DNA of 28,748 bases from positions 1 through 28,748 of the forward strand of contig JBQTIT010000075.1 in the NCBI GenBank assembly GCA_052387855.1. The letters are read 5' to 3'. How positions within the stretch are numbered: position 1 is the stretch's first letter; each line of letters starts with the position of its first letter. Made by a program: the position numbers and the translations under genes. Below the pieces are notes generated by a model, which did no database searches, was not told the origin of the DNA, and worked only from the letters and a program-made list of their open reading frames with translations. Below, piece after piece: positions 8,335-15,371 of the stretch. Origin of the DNA: CAIYZT01 sp052387855. GTDB lineage: Bacteria; Pseudomonadota; Alphaproteobacteria; Rhodobacterales; Rhodobacteraceae.

Positions 8335-8673
8335 ATGCTGATCTACAAGATCTTTCGCCGCGCCGAATGGGACGCGCTGAAGGCGGCGGGCGAGAGCCTG
8401 GGCGCCCCCATCGACCTGACCGACGGCTACATCCACTTTTCCACCTCCACCCAGGTGGCCGAAACGGCGGCGAAGCATTTCGCCGGCCAGGCCGATCTGG
8501 TCCTGGTGGCCTGCGACGAGGCGCGGTTCGGCCCGGCGCTGATATGGGAACCCTCGCGCGGGGGGGCGCTTTTTCCCCATCTTTTCCGCGCCCTTACGCT
8601 GGCCGACGTGGTCTGGGACAAATCCTTGCCGCTGGGGGCCGCGGGCCATATCTTTCCCGAGGGCGTGATTTGA
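8335..8673 (+). CDS. DUF952 family protein
   Basis: The 112-residue protein has the DUF952 pattern: MLIYKIFRRAEWDAL at the start, DGYIHFSTSTQVAETAAKHF near 30-50, and LFPHLFRALTLADV towards the end. DUF952 has no established reaction. The start at 8335 is chosen because the family begins at this Ile-Tyr-Lys strand; the longer open frame upstream is antisense to the SRAP gene. Its TGA overlaps the TTG start of pyrD, so the two are translationally coupled. Confidence 0.85.
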   Translation: MLIYKIFRRAEWDALKAAGESLGAPIDLTDGYIHFSTSTQVAETAAKHFAGQADLVLVACDEARFGPALIWEPSRGGALFPHLFRALTLADVVWDKSLPLGAAGHIFPEGVI

Positions 8674-9731
8674 CCGCTGTCGAACGTCTGGGCCTGTGGG
8701 CCCTGCACCGGCTTGACCCCGAGCGCGCGCATGGCCTGTCGCTGCAAGCGCTGCGTCTGGGGCTGGTTCCGCTGCCGGGGCTGGTCACATCGCCCCGCCT
8801 GGCCGGTCCGCTGGCGGGCATGGGGCTGGCCAATCCGGTCGGGCTGGCGGCCGGCTATGACAAGAACGCGGTCGCCGTGGCCGCTCTGTCGCGCGCCGGC
8901 TTCGGCTTTGTCGAGGTCGGGGCGGCCACCCCGCGCCCGCAGCCGGGCAACCCCACGCCGCGCCTGTTCCGGCTGACCGAGGATCGCGCGGTGATCAACC
9001 GCTTTGGCTTCAACAACGACGGCGCCGAGGCCATCGGCGCGCGTCTGGCCGCGCGGCCGGCCGGGCCGGTGCCGGTGGGGCTGAACCTGGGCGCCAACAA
9101 GGACAGCGCCGACCGCGCCGCCGACTTTGCCCGCGTTCTGGCGATCTGCGGGCCGCATGTGGATTTCGCCACGGTCAACGTCAGCAGCCCCAACACCGAA
9201 CGCCTGCGCGAGTTGCAGGGCCGCGCCGCGCTGGGCGCGCTTCTGTCCGGCGTGATGGAAACCCGCGCCGCGCTGGCCCGCCCGATCCCGATCTTTCTCA
9301 AGATCGCCCCCGATCTGGCCGGCGAAGAGATCGAAGAGATCGCCGAGGTGGCCCTTGCCGCCGGCATCGCCGGGATCATCGCCACCAACACCACGCTTTC
9401 GCGCGAAGGTTTGAAAAGTGCAAATTCGGGCGAGAAAGGCGGGCTCTCCGGCGCGCCGTTGTTCGAAAAGTCCACACGAGTCCTTGCCCGCCTCTCGGTC
9501 GCGACCGGCGGCCGCCTGCCGCTGATCGGGGTTGGCGGCATCGGGTCGGCCGACCAGGCCTATGAAAAGCTGCGCGCCGGCGCCTCAGCGGTGCAGCTAT
9601 ATTCGGCCATGGTCTATCAGGGCATCTCGCTGGTCGCGCGCGTGGCGCATGGCATCGACGCGCGACTTGCGCGCGAGGGCGCCGCGCAGGTGGCGCAGAT
9701 CGTCGGCACCGGGCGCGGCGACTGGCTGTGA
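8670..9731 (+). CDS. pyrD: Dihydroorotate dehydrogenase (quinone), class 2
   Basis: The 353-residue flavoprotein oxidises dihydroorotate to orotate in pyrimidine synthesis and passes electrons to the quinone pool. Class 2 features are the N-terminal extension (ERLGLWALHRLDPERAHGLSLQALR) that contacts membrane and quinone, and a Ser as catalytic base in NVSSPNTERLRELQ. FMN-binding segments GLAAGYDKN, NRFGFNNDG and GVGGI are intact. The best start is TTG at 8670, giving MTAVERLGLW; it overlaps the preceding TGA as TTGA and follows a GAGGG ribosome binding site. The stop abuts the stop of the convergent Lrp-domain gene with no gap. Confidence 0.94.
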   Translation: MTAVERLGLWALHRLDPERAHGLSLQALRLGLVPLPGLVTSPRLAGPLAGMGLANPVGLAAGYDKNAVAVAALSRAGFGFVEVGAATPRPQPGNPTPRLFRLTEDRAVINRFGFNNDGAEAIGARLAARPAGPVPVGLNLGANKDSADRAADFARVLAICGPHVDFATVNVSSPNTERLRELQGRAALGALLSGVMETRAALARPIPIFLKIAPDLAGEEIEEIAEVALAAGIAGIIATNTTLSREGLKSANSGEKGGLSGAPLFEKSTRVLARLSVATGGRLPLIGVGGIGSADQAYEKLRAGASAVQLYSAMVYQGISLVARVAHGIDARLAREGAAQVAQIVGTGRGDWL

Positions 9732-9968
9732 TCAGAACGCCTTGAAGGTCATCGTGGTCAGCGTGCGCGAAATATGCGGCACGTCAAACAGCCGCTCGTT
9801 CAGATAATGGCCGACATCCTGATCGTCAGGGATATAGACCTTGGCGATCAGATCGTATTCGCCGCTGGTCGAGTAAAGCTCGCTCACCACCTCGCGGTCA
9901 TAGATCGCCTCGGCGGCCTCATAGGTCTTGCCGGGGGTGCAGCGGAACTGGACGAAAACGCAGCGCAT
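9732..9968 (-). CDS. Stand-alone Lrp/AsnC ligand-binding (RAM) domain protein
   Basis: The 78-residue protein is only the C-terminal effector domain of Lrp/AsnC regulators, without the DNA-binding helix-turn-helix. Visible features are MRCVFVQFRCTPGKTYEAAEAI, a central GEYDLIAKVYI strand pair, and the end SRTLTTMTF. Such proteins form oligomers that bind amino acids or similar small ligands, but their role is usually unknown. An AAGGAGG ribosome binding site precedes the ATG. It lies 48 bp downstream of the helicase gene on the same strand. Confidence 0.87.
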   Translation of the reverse strand: MRCVFVQFRCTPGKTYEAAEAIYDREVVSELYSTSGEYDLIAKVYIPDDQDVGHYLNERLFDVPHISRTLTTMTFKAF

Positions 9969-10016
9969 GGGGGCCTCCTTGGACTGGGGGCAGACTAGCC
10001 CGGCCGGCCCGGCATC

Positions 10017-11552
10017 TCAACCCGGATCAGGGCCGGGCATCGTCAGGGCCAGCGCCGCGGCCTGGCCTTGCAGATCCGCGACCGACAGCGGCGCGCGGGG
10101 CAGGCCAAGCCGGTTGCGCACCACCCAGTAAAGCCGCCTCTCCGCCCGCGTGATCGCCACATAGGCCAGCCTCTTCCACAGCGGCAGGCCGGCCTCGGTC
10201 CGCCCGGTCTGCGCGGCGGCGAAGAGGTCGGGGGCAAAGACCTGCACCTCTTCCCATTGCGAGCCTTGGGCCTTGTGGATCGTCACCGCCGCCCCGTGCA
10301 GAAAGGCGGCGCCCATATGCGCGGCCGAGGGGATGAAGGGCTCGTCCTCGCCCACCCTTTCGATCTTGATGATCGAGGCGGCCGAAACCTGCGGATCCTC
10401 GGCGCCGACCACATGCAGGCGGGCAAAACCGTCTTTCGATCCGGGGCCAAGGTAGATCACCTGCGCCCCCTTGATCAGGCCCCGCGCCTCAAGATCAATG
10501 CGTTTCTTGCGGTGCTTGAGCGGCAATTCGATCCCGTCGCAGATCAGCGGCTCGCCGGGCAAGAGCGCGTTGTCCGGCGCGCCAAAGGCGCCGCGAAAGG
10601 CGCCGATCAGGCGGATGCGCGTGACATTGCGCCAGACCAGCACCGGCGAGCGCGCCATCAGACCGGCATCCACCCGCTCGGCCCAGACCACGCGGTCATC
10701 GCGGGCGGCGGCATCGCGGATCATCGCTTCGAAATCCTCGAACCCCAACCGGTCGTCGGCCAGGGCATGGGCCAGATCCAGGATCGGGTTGCCGGCGGCC
10801 TGCCGGTGGATCCGGCTGAGCGTCAGGATCTGCGGGGCGTCAAAGCTTTCGAACACCATCTTGCCGGACTGGCCCACGGGGGCGAGTTGCGCCGGATCGC
10901 CGAACAGCACGAGCGCGGGGAAAATTTCGCGCAGGTCTTCAAGCTGGCGTTCGTCCAGCATCGAGGATTCGTCGACAAAGCCCACGTCCAGCGGCTCTTC
11001 GCGCCGCTTCCAGCCCTTGATGAAATCGCTGCCGCGCAGGCCCGCCGCCGCCAGCGCCCCGGGGATCGAGGGGACCTGGGCGTAGAACCCATGGGCGCGG
11101 TCCAGCGCAAAGTCGGTCAGCCCCTCGACCACCGGGCGCGGGCCCTGACCGGCCAGCCATTCGGCGATGCGTTCGTACTGCGGATCGTAGACTGGGGTGT
11201 AAAGGATGCGGTGGATCGTGGTCGCCGGCACCCCGCGCAGGCGCAGCACCGAGGCCGCCTTGTTGGTCGGCGCCAGAATGGCCAGCGTGCGCCGGTCGCG
11301 CCGCCGCTTTGCCTCGTAATCGCCCGAGACGATCTCGACCCCGCCGGCCTTCATCGCCTTGTAAAGGCTGGCCAGCAGCATGGTCTTGCCCGAGCCCGCC
11401 TTGCCCACGACCGCAAGGACGCTGCCCTTGCCCTCGGCCATCGGCGCGCATTGGGCATTTTCAAGATCGATGCCCATGCGCAGCATTTCGGCCGCGACCC
11501 GGTCAAAGGCTTCGGCCTGATCGTCGGAAAATGTCACAAGCTCGGCCGTCAT
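10017..11552 (-). CDS. RecD-like superfamily 1B DNA helicase (stand-alone)
   Basis: The 511-residue protein has the SF1 helicase motifs in order: Walker A VGKAGSGKT at about 49-57, motif Ia APTNKAAS, Walker B VDESSMLD at about 193-200, motif III GDPAQLAPV near 218-226, a UvrD/RecD C-terminal TIHKAQGSQW, and motif VI AYVAITRAERRLYW. It resembles RecD/TraA-type 5'-3' helicases but has no nuclease or RecBC partner here. A role in repair or recombination is inferred from the family. Its first codon is an ATG at 11552. A 54-residue protein gene lies 54 bp upstream on the same strand. Confidence 0.88.
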   Translation of the reverse strand: MTAELVTFSDDQAEAFDRVAAEMLRMGIDLENAQCAPMAEGKGSVLAVVGKAGSGKTMLLASLYKAMKAGGVEIVSGDYEAKRRRDRRTLAILAPTNKAASVLRLRGVPATTIHRILYTPVYDPQYERIAEWLAGQGPRPVVEGLTDFALDRAHGFYAQVPSIPGALAAAGLRGSDFIKGWKRREEPLDVGFVDESSMLDERQLEDLREIFPALVLFGDPAQLAPVGQSGKMVFESFDAPQILTLSRIHRQAAGNPILDLAHALADDRLGFEDFEAMIRDAAARDDRVVWAERVDAGLMARSPVLVWRNVTRIRLIGAFRGAFGAPDNALLPGEPLICDGIELPLKHRKKRIDLEARGLIKGAQVIYLGPGSKDGFARLHVVGAEDPQVSAASIIKIERVGEDEPFIPSAAHMGAAFLHGAAVTIHKAQGSQWEEVQVFAPDLFAAAQTGRTEAGLPLWKRLAYVAITRAERRLYWVVRNRLGLPRAPLSVADLQGQAAALALTMPGPDPG

Positions 11553-11606
11553 CGGCGCCTTATAGGTCAGCGCGTCCGCAAGGGCCAGAGCGGCCCGGCA
11601 CCCGGG

Positions 11607-11771
11607 TCACTCCTCGCCGGCCTCAAGCCTGTCGCGAGCTTCCTTTTCAGCGATCTCGGCGCGCGCGACGCCTTCGGCCTCTGCCGCCTTGGTCGCCAGC
11701 CGGGGCAATCCGTTTGCCCTGGCATAGTCGCGCAGATCCGACAGCACCTCGAATATCCACGAGTGTCGCAT
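11607..11771 (-). CDS. Small protein of unknown function (54 residues)
   Basis: The short protein starts MRHSWIFEVLSDLRDYARANGLPRL and ends in a charged, probably helical segment rich in Ala, Glu and Lys. I recall similar short proteins beginning with this H-S-W-I-F motif in Rhodobacteraceae, but no function. A second possible ATG lies 15 bp upstream at 11786, preceded by GAGGGGGG; the longer frame to 11879 looks non-coding. It sits upstream of the helicase gene and may share its transcript. Confidence 0.62.
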   Translation of the reverse strand: MRHSWIFEVLSDLRDYARANGLPRLATKAAEAEGVARAEIAEKEARDRLEAGEE

Positions 11772-11922
11772 GATGCCCCCCAGCATTGCCGCCCCCCTCA
11801 GGGATAGCAAAAGCCGGACGGCGACATAATCAGCTAACCCTTCAACAGCGCCCCGGGTCTTTTGCCGAAACCTGACCAATTAACCATGGTCCCGGGCGAG
11901 AGCGCAGGCGCCCGTCACGGGT

Positions 11923-13215
11923 TCATGCGCGCCGCCCTGCCTCCAGCGCATCCTCAAAGGTCCGCAAGCCGGCGCGGGGGGCCTGCACCAGGACGGCCAT
12001 GTTGCCGGGCTTGTGCTGGTTCGTGCGCATCAGCATGTGGGCCGCCGGAATGTCGGCCCAGGCAAAGACCTCGGACATGCAGGGGTCCAGGCGCCGGGCC
12101 ACCATCAGCGCGTTGGCCGCCGCCGCCTGTTTGAGATGGGCAAAGTGGCTGCCTTGCAGGCGCTTCTGGTGCATCCACAGATAGCGCACGTCAAAGGTGC
12201 AGTTGAAGCCGCTGGTGCCGGCGCAGATCACCACCATGCCGCCCTTCTTGCACACCAGCGTCGAGACCGGAAAGGTCGCCTCGCCCGGATGTTCAAAGAC
12301 GATGTCCACGCTCACACCCTTGCCGGTGATGTCCCAGATCGCCTTGCCAAATCGCCGCGCCTCCTTGGCCCAGGCGTTGTAGGCGTCGCTGCCGACCTTG
12401 GGCATCTGGCCCCAGCAGTTGAATTCATTGCGGTTGATCACGCCGCGTGCGCCGAGGCCCATCACGAAATCGCGCTTGCTCTCGTCCGAGATGACGCCGA
12501 TCGCGTTGCCCCCGGCGGTGTTGATGAGCTGGATCGCATAGGACCCAAGCCCCCCCGAAGCGCCCCAGACCAGCACGTTCTGCCCCGGCTTCAGATCGTT
12601 CGGCTCGTGGCCAAAGAGCATCCGAAAGGCGGTGGCCAGCGTCAGGGTATAGCAGGCGCTTTCCTCCCAGGTCAGATGGCGCGGGCGCGGCATGAGCTGC
12701 TGGGCCTGCACGCGGGTGAACTGCGCGAAAGAGCCGTCGGGGGTCTCGTAGCCCCAGATGCGCTGGCTGGGCGAGAACATCGGGTCGCCCCCGTTGCATT
12801 CCTCGTCGTCGCCGTCGTCCTGGTTGCAGTGGATGACCACCTCGTCGCCGACCTTCCAGCGCTTGACTTTGTCGCCCACCGCCCAGACGATGCCCGAAGC
12901 GTCCGAGCCGGCGATGTGAAAGCTCTCCTTGTGGCCGTCAAAGGGGCTGATCGGCTGGCCCAGCGCGGCCCAGACGCCGTTGTAGTTGACCCCGGCCGCC
13001 ATCACCAGGACCAGCACCTCGTTGCTGTCGATCTTCCAGGTGTCCACCACCTCAAGCTGCATCGCGGTGGCCGGCTCGCCATGACGCTCGCGGCGGATGG
13101 TCCAGGCGTGCATCCGGGCCGGCACATGGCCCAGGGGCGGCATCTCGCCGATGTCGTAAAGGTCCTTGACCGGCGCCTCATAGGGGGCGATCGCGGTAGA
13201 GGTGTCCAGAGCCAT
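11923..13215 (-). CDS. ccr: Crotonyl-CoA carboxylase/reductase
   Basis: The 430-residue enzyme converts crotonyl-CoA, CO2 and NADPH to ethylmalonyl-CoA, the key step of the ethylmalonyl-CoA pathway. It is a medium-chain dehydrogenase/reductase with the NADPH loop VWGASGGLGSYAIQL at about 216-230. Family-typical segments are VNYNGVWAALGQP near 76-88, FHIAGSDASGIVW near 99-111, HCNQDDGDDEECNGGDPMFSPSQRIWGYE split over 129-157, and KRLQGSHFAH near the C-terminus, which holds a His expected in the CO2 pocket. The ATG at 13215 follows AGGAGA and gives the standard length; the longer upstream frame is antisense to the acyltransferase. It lies 107 bp downstream of the acyltransferase on the same strand. 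Confidence 0.97.
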   Translation of the reverse strand: MALDTSTAIAPYEAPVKDLYDIGEMPPLGHVPARMHAWTIRRERHGEPATAMQLEVVDTWKIDSNEVLVLVMAAGVNYNGVWAALGQPISPFDGHKESFHIAGSDASGIVWAVGDKVKRWKVGDEVVIHCNQDDGDDEECNGGDPMFSPSQRIWGYETPDGSFAQFTRVQAQQLMPRPRHLTWEESACYTLTLATAFRMLFGHEPNDLKPGQNVLVWGASGGLGSYAIQLINTAGGNAIGVISDESKRDFVMGLGARGVINRNEFNCWGQMPKVGSDAYNAWAKEARRFGKAIWDITGKGVSVDIVFEHPGEATFPVSTLVCKKGGMVVICAGTSGFNCTFDVRYLWMHQKRLQGSHFAHLKQAAAANALMVARRLDPCMSEVFAWADIPAAHMLMRTNQHKPGNMAVLVQAPRAGLRTFEDALEAGRRA

Positions 13216-13280
13216 GGGCGTCTCCTGAGCCGATGCCGCAATGCAGAATCGCGCGGCGCAAGACCAAGGGGTAAAATTCC

Positions 13281-13296
13281 TCGCGCAACTTTGCAA
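13281..13296 (-). promoter_or_regulatory. Possible regulator half-sites upstream of ccr
   Basis: The AT-richer gap before ccr contains TTGCAAAGTTGCGCGA on the minus strand, two TTGC half-sites 8 bp apart. TTTGCAAA-type sites are known targets of short-chain fatty acyl-CoA regulators (ScfR, e.g. PccR of R. sphaeroides), but this match is imperfect and no such regulator is encoded here. Confidence 0.2.
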
Positions 13297-13322
13297 TAGG
13301 TTTGGGTCAGTATTTTGAAATT

Positions 13323-14717
13323 TTATGTCTGCTGCGTTGCGGCGGCCTCGATGGCCTCCAGCCGCTGGCGGACCGGGGCGGCGTAGAACTCCAAGAGCGC
13401 CACAGCCCCCGGAGCCGGGCGCAGGTCCTCGCCGATCAGACCACGGGCGCGCAGGGGGGCCAGCCCCTCCTTCAGGCTCGCCTCCAGGCCCTGCGGGTGC
13501 AGGCGCAGGACGGCGCGGCCATCGGACAGCCGGGCAAGGATCGCCTCGACCCGGGCAGCGACGGCCGCCTCGTCGCCCGCCGCGCCTTCGACTGCGCCGG
13601 CCTGCATCAGCGCCGCGGCCACCAGCGGCACCGGCAGCACCGGCACCGCCGCCTCGATCCGCGCCATCAAAAGCGCGCCAAGCGCCTCGGGGCTGGCGCC
13701 GGGATGCGCGGCAAGATGTTCCCGCAGCGAGACCGGCTGGCCAAAGCCGGCGGCGGCGGTGCCAAAGCCCTTGAACCGGCCGCGCAGCCGGCGCCACAGA
13801 TGGCCCAGCGCCGCGCCCAGCGCCGCGCGCACCGGCACGCGGAACCGCCGCACGCCCAGCGCGGCGGCGCGGGTCAGCACCCGGTCCTCCAGCACCCGGT
13901 CATAGGCAAGGCCGACCGGCACAAAGACCACATCGCGTCCGTCCGGGACATAGCCCTCCATGACATAGCTCAGAAGCCCCAGCTTGGCCGCCCCGACCCG
14001 CCCATTCAGGCTGAGCCCGCCCTCGGGAAAGATGGCCTGCGTCGTGCCCTCGGCCGTGGTCATCTGCACATAGCGCGCCAGCACCCGCCGATAGAGCGTA
14101 TTGCGCGAACCTCGGCGGATGAAATAGGCGCCCGTCGCGCGGATCAACCGGCTGAGCGGCCAGATCCGCGCCCATTCCCCCACGGCAAAGGACAACGCCG
14201 CCCGGCCCGACACCAGCCAGGCAACGATCAGATAATCCGCGTTGGATCGGTGGTTGATCACAAAGATCACCGTCGCCCTGGGGTCGATCTGGTCCAGTTC
14301 GGCCGCCAGCTTGCCGATCCGCACCCGGTAAAGCCCGCGCGTCACCCAGCGCGTCAGCCGCACCGCCACGCCGAAATAAAGCGTGGCGGAAAAGCCCGGC
14401 ACGATCTCGCGCGCATAACCTCGGGCCTCTTCAAAGGCGACGGCACCGGGAACGCCGGTCTCGGCGGCATGTTCGGTCACCGCCTCAAGCACCTTGGGGT
14501 CATAGGTCAGGCGCACGATCATGTCCTGCCGCCGCGCCAGGCGGAACAGCTCGATCGGCCGGTCAAGGCGCGCGTTGATCCGCGCCAGCGCCCGCTCTGC
14601 CCGCGCGCGAAAGAACCAGCGCACCGAGGGGAACAGGAAATGCGAGGCAAAGGTGACGCCGGCAAAGGCCAGGATCAGGACAAGCAGCCAAAGCGGAAGC
14701 TGGACCGTGCGGAACAT
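13323..14717 (-). CDS. PlsB-like glycerol-3-phosphate/lysophospholipid acyltransferase
   Basis: The 464-residue protein has one N-terminal membrane segment (LWLLVLILAFAGVTFASHFLF is split across residues 9-29) and then an acyltransferase domain. The HxxxxD motif is NHRSNAD at 155-161, followed by GAYFIRRG at 196-203, FPEGGLSLNGR at 230-240 and VPVGLAYDRV at 266-275. These blocks resemble PlsB (HRSHMDY, GAFFIRR, EGGRSRTGR, IPVYIGYE) more than short PlsC enzymes, although the protein is about half the length of E. coli PlsB. It probably makes or remodels phosphatidic acid at the membrane. It is between a membrane-protein gene (40 bp) and ccr (107 bp). Confidence 0.84.
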   Translation of the reverse strand: MFRTVQLPLWLLVLILAFAGVTFASHFLFPSVRWFFRARAERALARINARLDRPIELFRLARRQDMIVRLTYDPKVLEAVTEHAAETGVPGAVAFEEARGYAREIVPGFSATLYFGVAVRLTRWVTRGLYRVRIGKLAAELDQIDPRATVIFVINHRSNADYLIVAWLVSGRAALSFAVGEWARIWPLSRLIRATGAYFIRRGSRNTLYRRVLARYVQMTTAEGTTQAIFPEGGLSLNGRVGAAKLGLLSYVMEGYVPDGRDVVFVPVGLAYDRVLEDRVLTRAAALGVRRFRVPVRAALGAALGHLWRRLRGRFKGFGTAAAGFGQPVSLREHLAAHPGASPEALGALLMARIEAAVPVLPVPLVAAALMQAGAVEGAAGDEAAVAARVEAILARLSDGRAVLRLHPQGLEASLKEGLAPLRARGLIGEDLRPAPGAVALLEFYAAPVRQRLEAIEAAATQQT

Positions 14718-14757
14718 GGGCGCAAGCTGTCAGGAAAGCGGCGCGGGGTAAAGCGGC

Positions 14758-15186
14758 TCAGTCGAAAGTCATGACGGCAGTCAGCACGACCAGCGCCAAC
14801 AGCGCCGAGCCCGTCCCGGCCAGCAGCGGCATGCGCGCCGCCGCCGCCGCGTTTCCGGCCCGCGCGGCACGGGCGTTGAAGATGTTGAACACCGCCAGCG
14901 CCGCCAGCACCGCCACAAGGCCAAGCTTGAGGTCGAACCAGCCGCTCAGCGTTCCGGTCCCGCCATATTTCGACCATACGAGCGTGCCTCCGGACAGGAT
15001 CAGCAGCACCAGCGCCATCCGTGCCAGCGCGGCAAGCCTGCCGATGACCTGGCCAAAGACCGGGCGTTGCGCCGGCTCGGCCCGGCGCATCAGGCCCAGA
15101 ACCGCCGGTATGGCAAAGGCCGCGCAGCCGGCCAGCGCCACCGACATCAGATGCAGCCACAACAGAAGCGTGTTCAAAAGGTCCAT
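14758..15186 (-). CDS. Four-helix membrane protein (CopD/DUF2269-like)
   Basis: The 142-residue protein is largely hydrophobic, with four likely membrane helices at about 5-30, 50-70, 80-100 and 120-140. A His in the first helix (LLLWLHLMSVALAG) and the helix pair pattern resemble the CopD/DUF2269 group of small integral membrane proteins, but copper transport cannot be inferred. The start is ATG at 15186 with AAGGA 8 nt upstream; an adjacent GTG at 15189 is the alternative. It is divergent from ecm and 40 bp upstream of the acyltransferase gene. Confidence 0.7.
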   Translation of the reverse strand: MDLLNTLLLWLHLMSVALAGCAAFAIPAVLGLMRRAEPAQRPVFGQVIGRLAALARMALVLLILSGGTLVWSKYGGTGTLSGWFDLKLGLVAVLAALAVFNIFNARAARAGNAAAAARMPLLAGTGSALLALVVLTAVMTFD

Positions 15187-15295
15187 CACAGCGATCCTTG
15201 TTGTCAGGGCCGGCAGGAACGGGCGCCGGGCCCGCCCATGTTAGCACCGAAATCCGGGCGGGCGCATCCACCAGATTTTCGCCGCGTTGCAGCGA

Positions 15296-15325
15296 TTGAC
15301 ACCGACGCAATCTGTCGAATATCTG
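15296..15325 (+). promoter_or_regulatory. Candidate promoter of ecm
   Basis: TTGACA at 15296-15301 is a perfect sigma-70 -35 hexamer. TATCTG at 15320-15325, 18 bp downstream, is a moderate -10. An AT-rich leader follows, with TTTGCGAAA at 15330-15338. The location, about 47 bp upstream of the ecm start, is suitable. Confidence 0.45.
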
Positions 15326-15371
15326 TAGATTTGCGAAATAAAATTACCAAAGCGATTCACGAGGCCGGACG

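Noticed and set aside
10068..11807. Plus-strand open frame of 579 codons
   Set aside because: It is antisense to the helicase, which has complete SF1 motifs on the minus strand.
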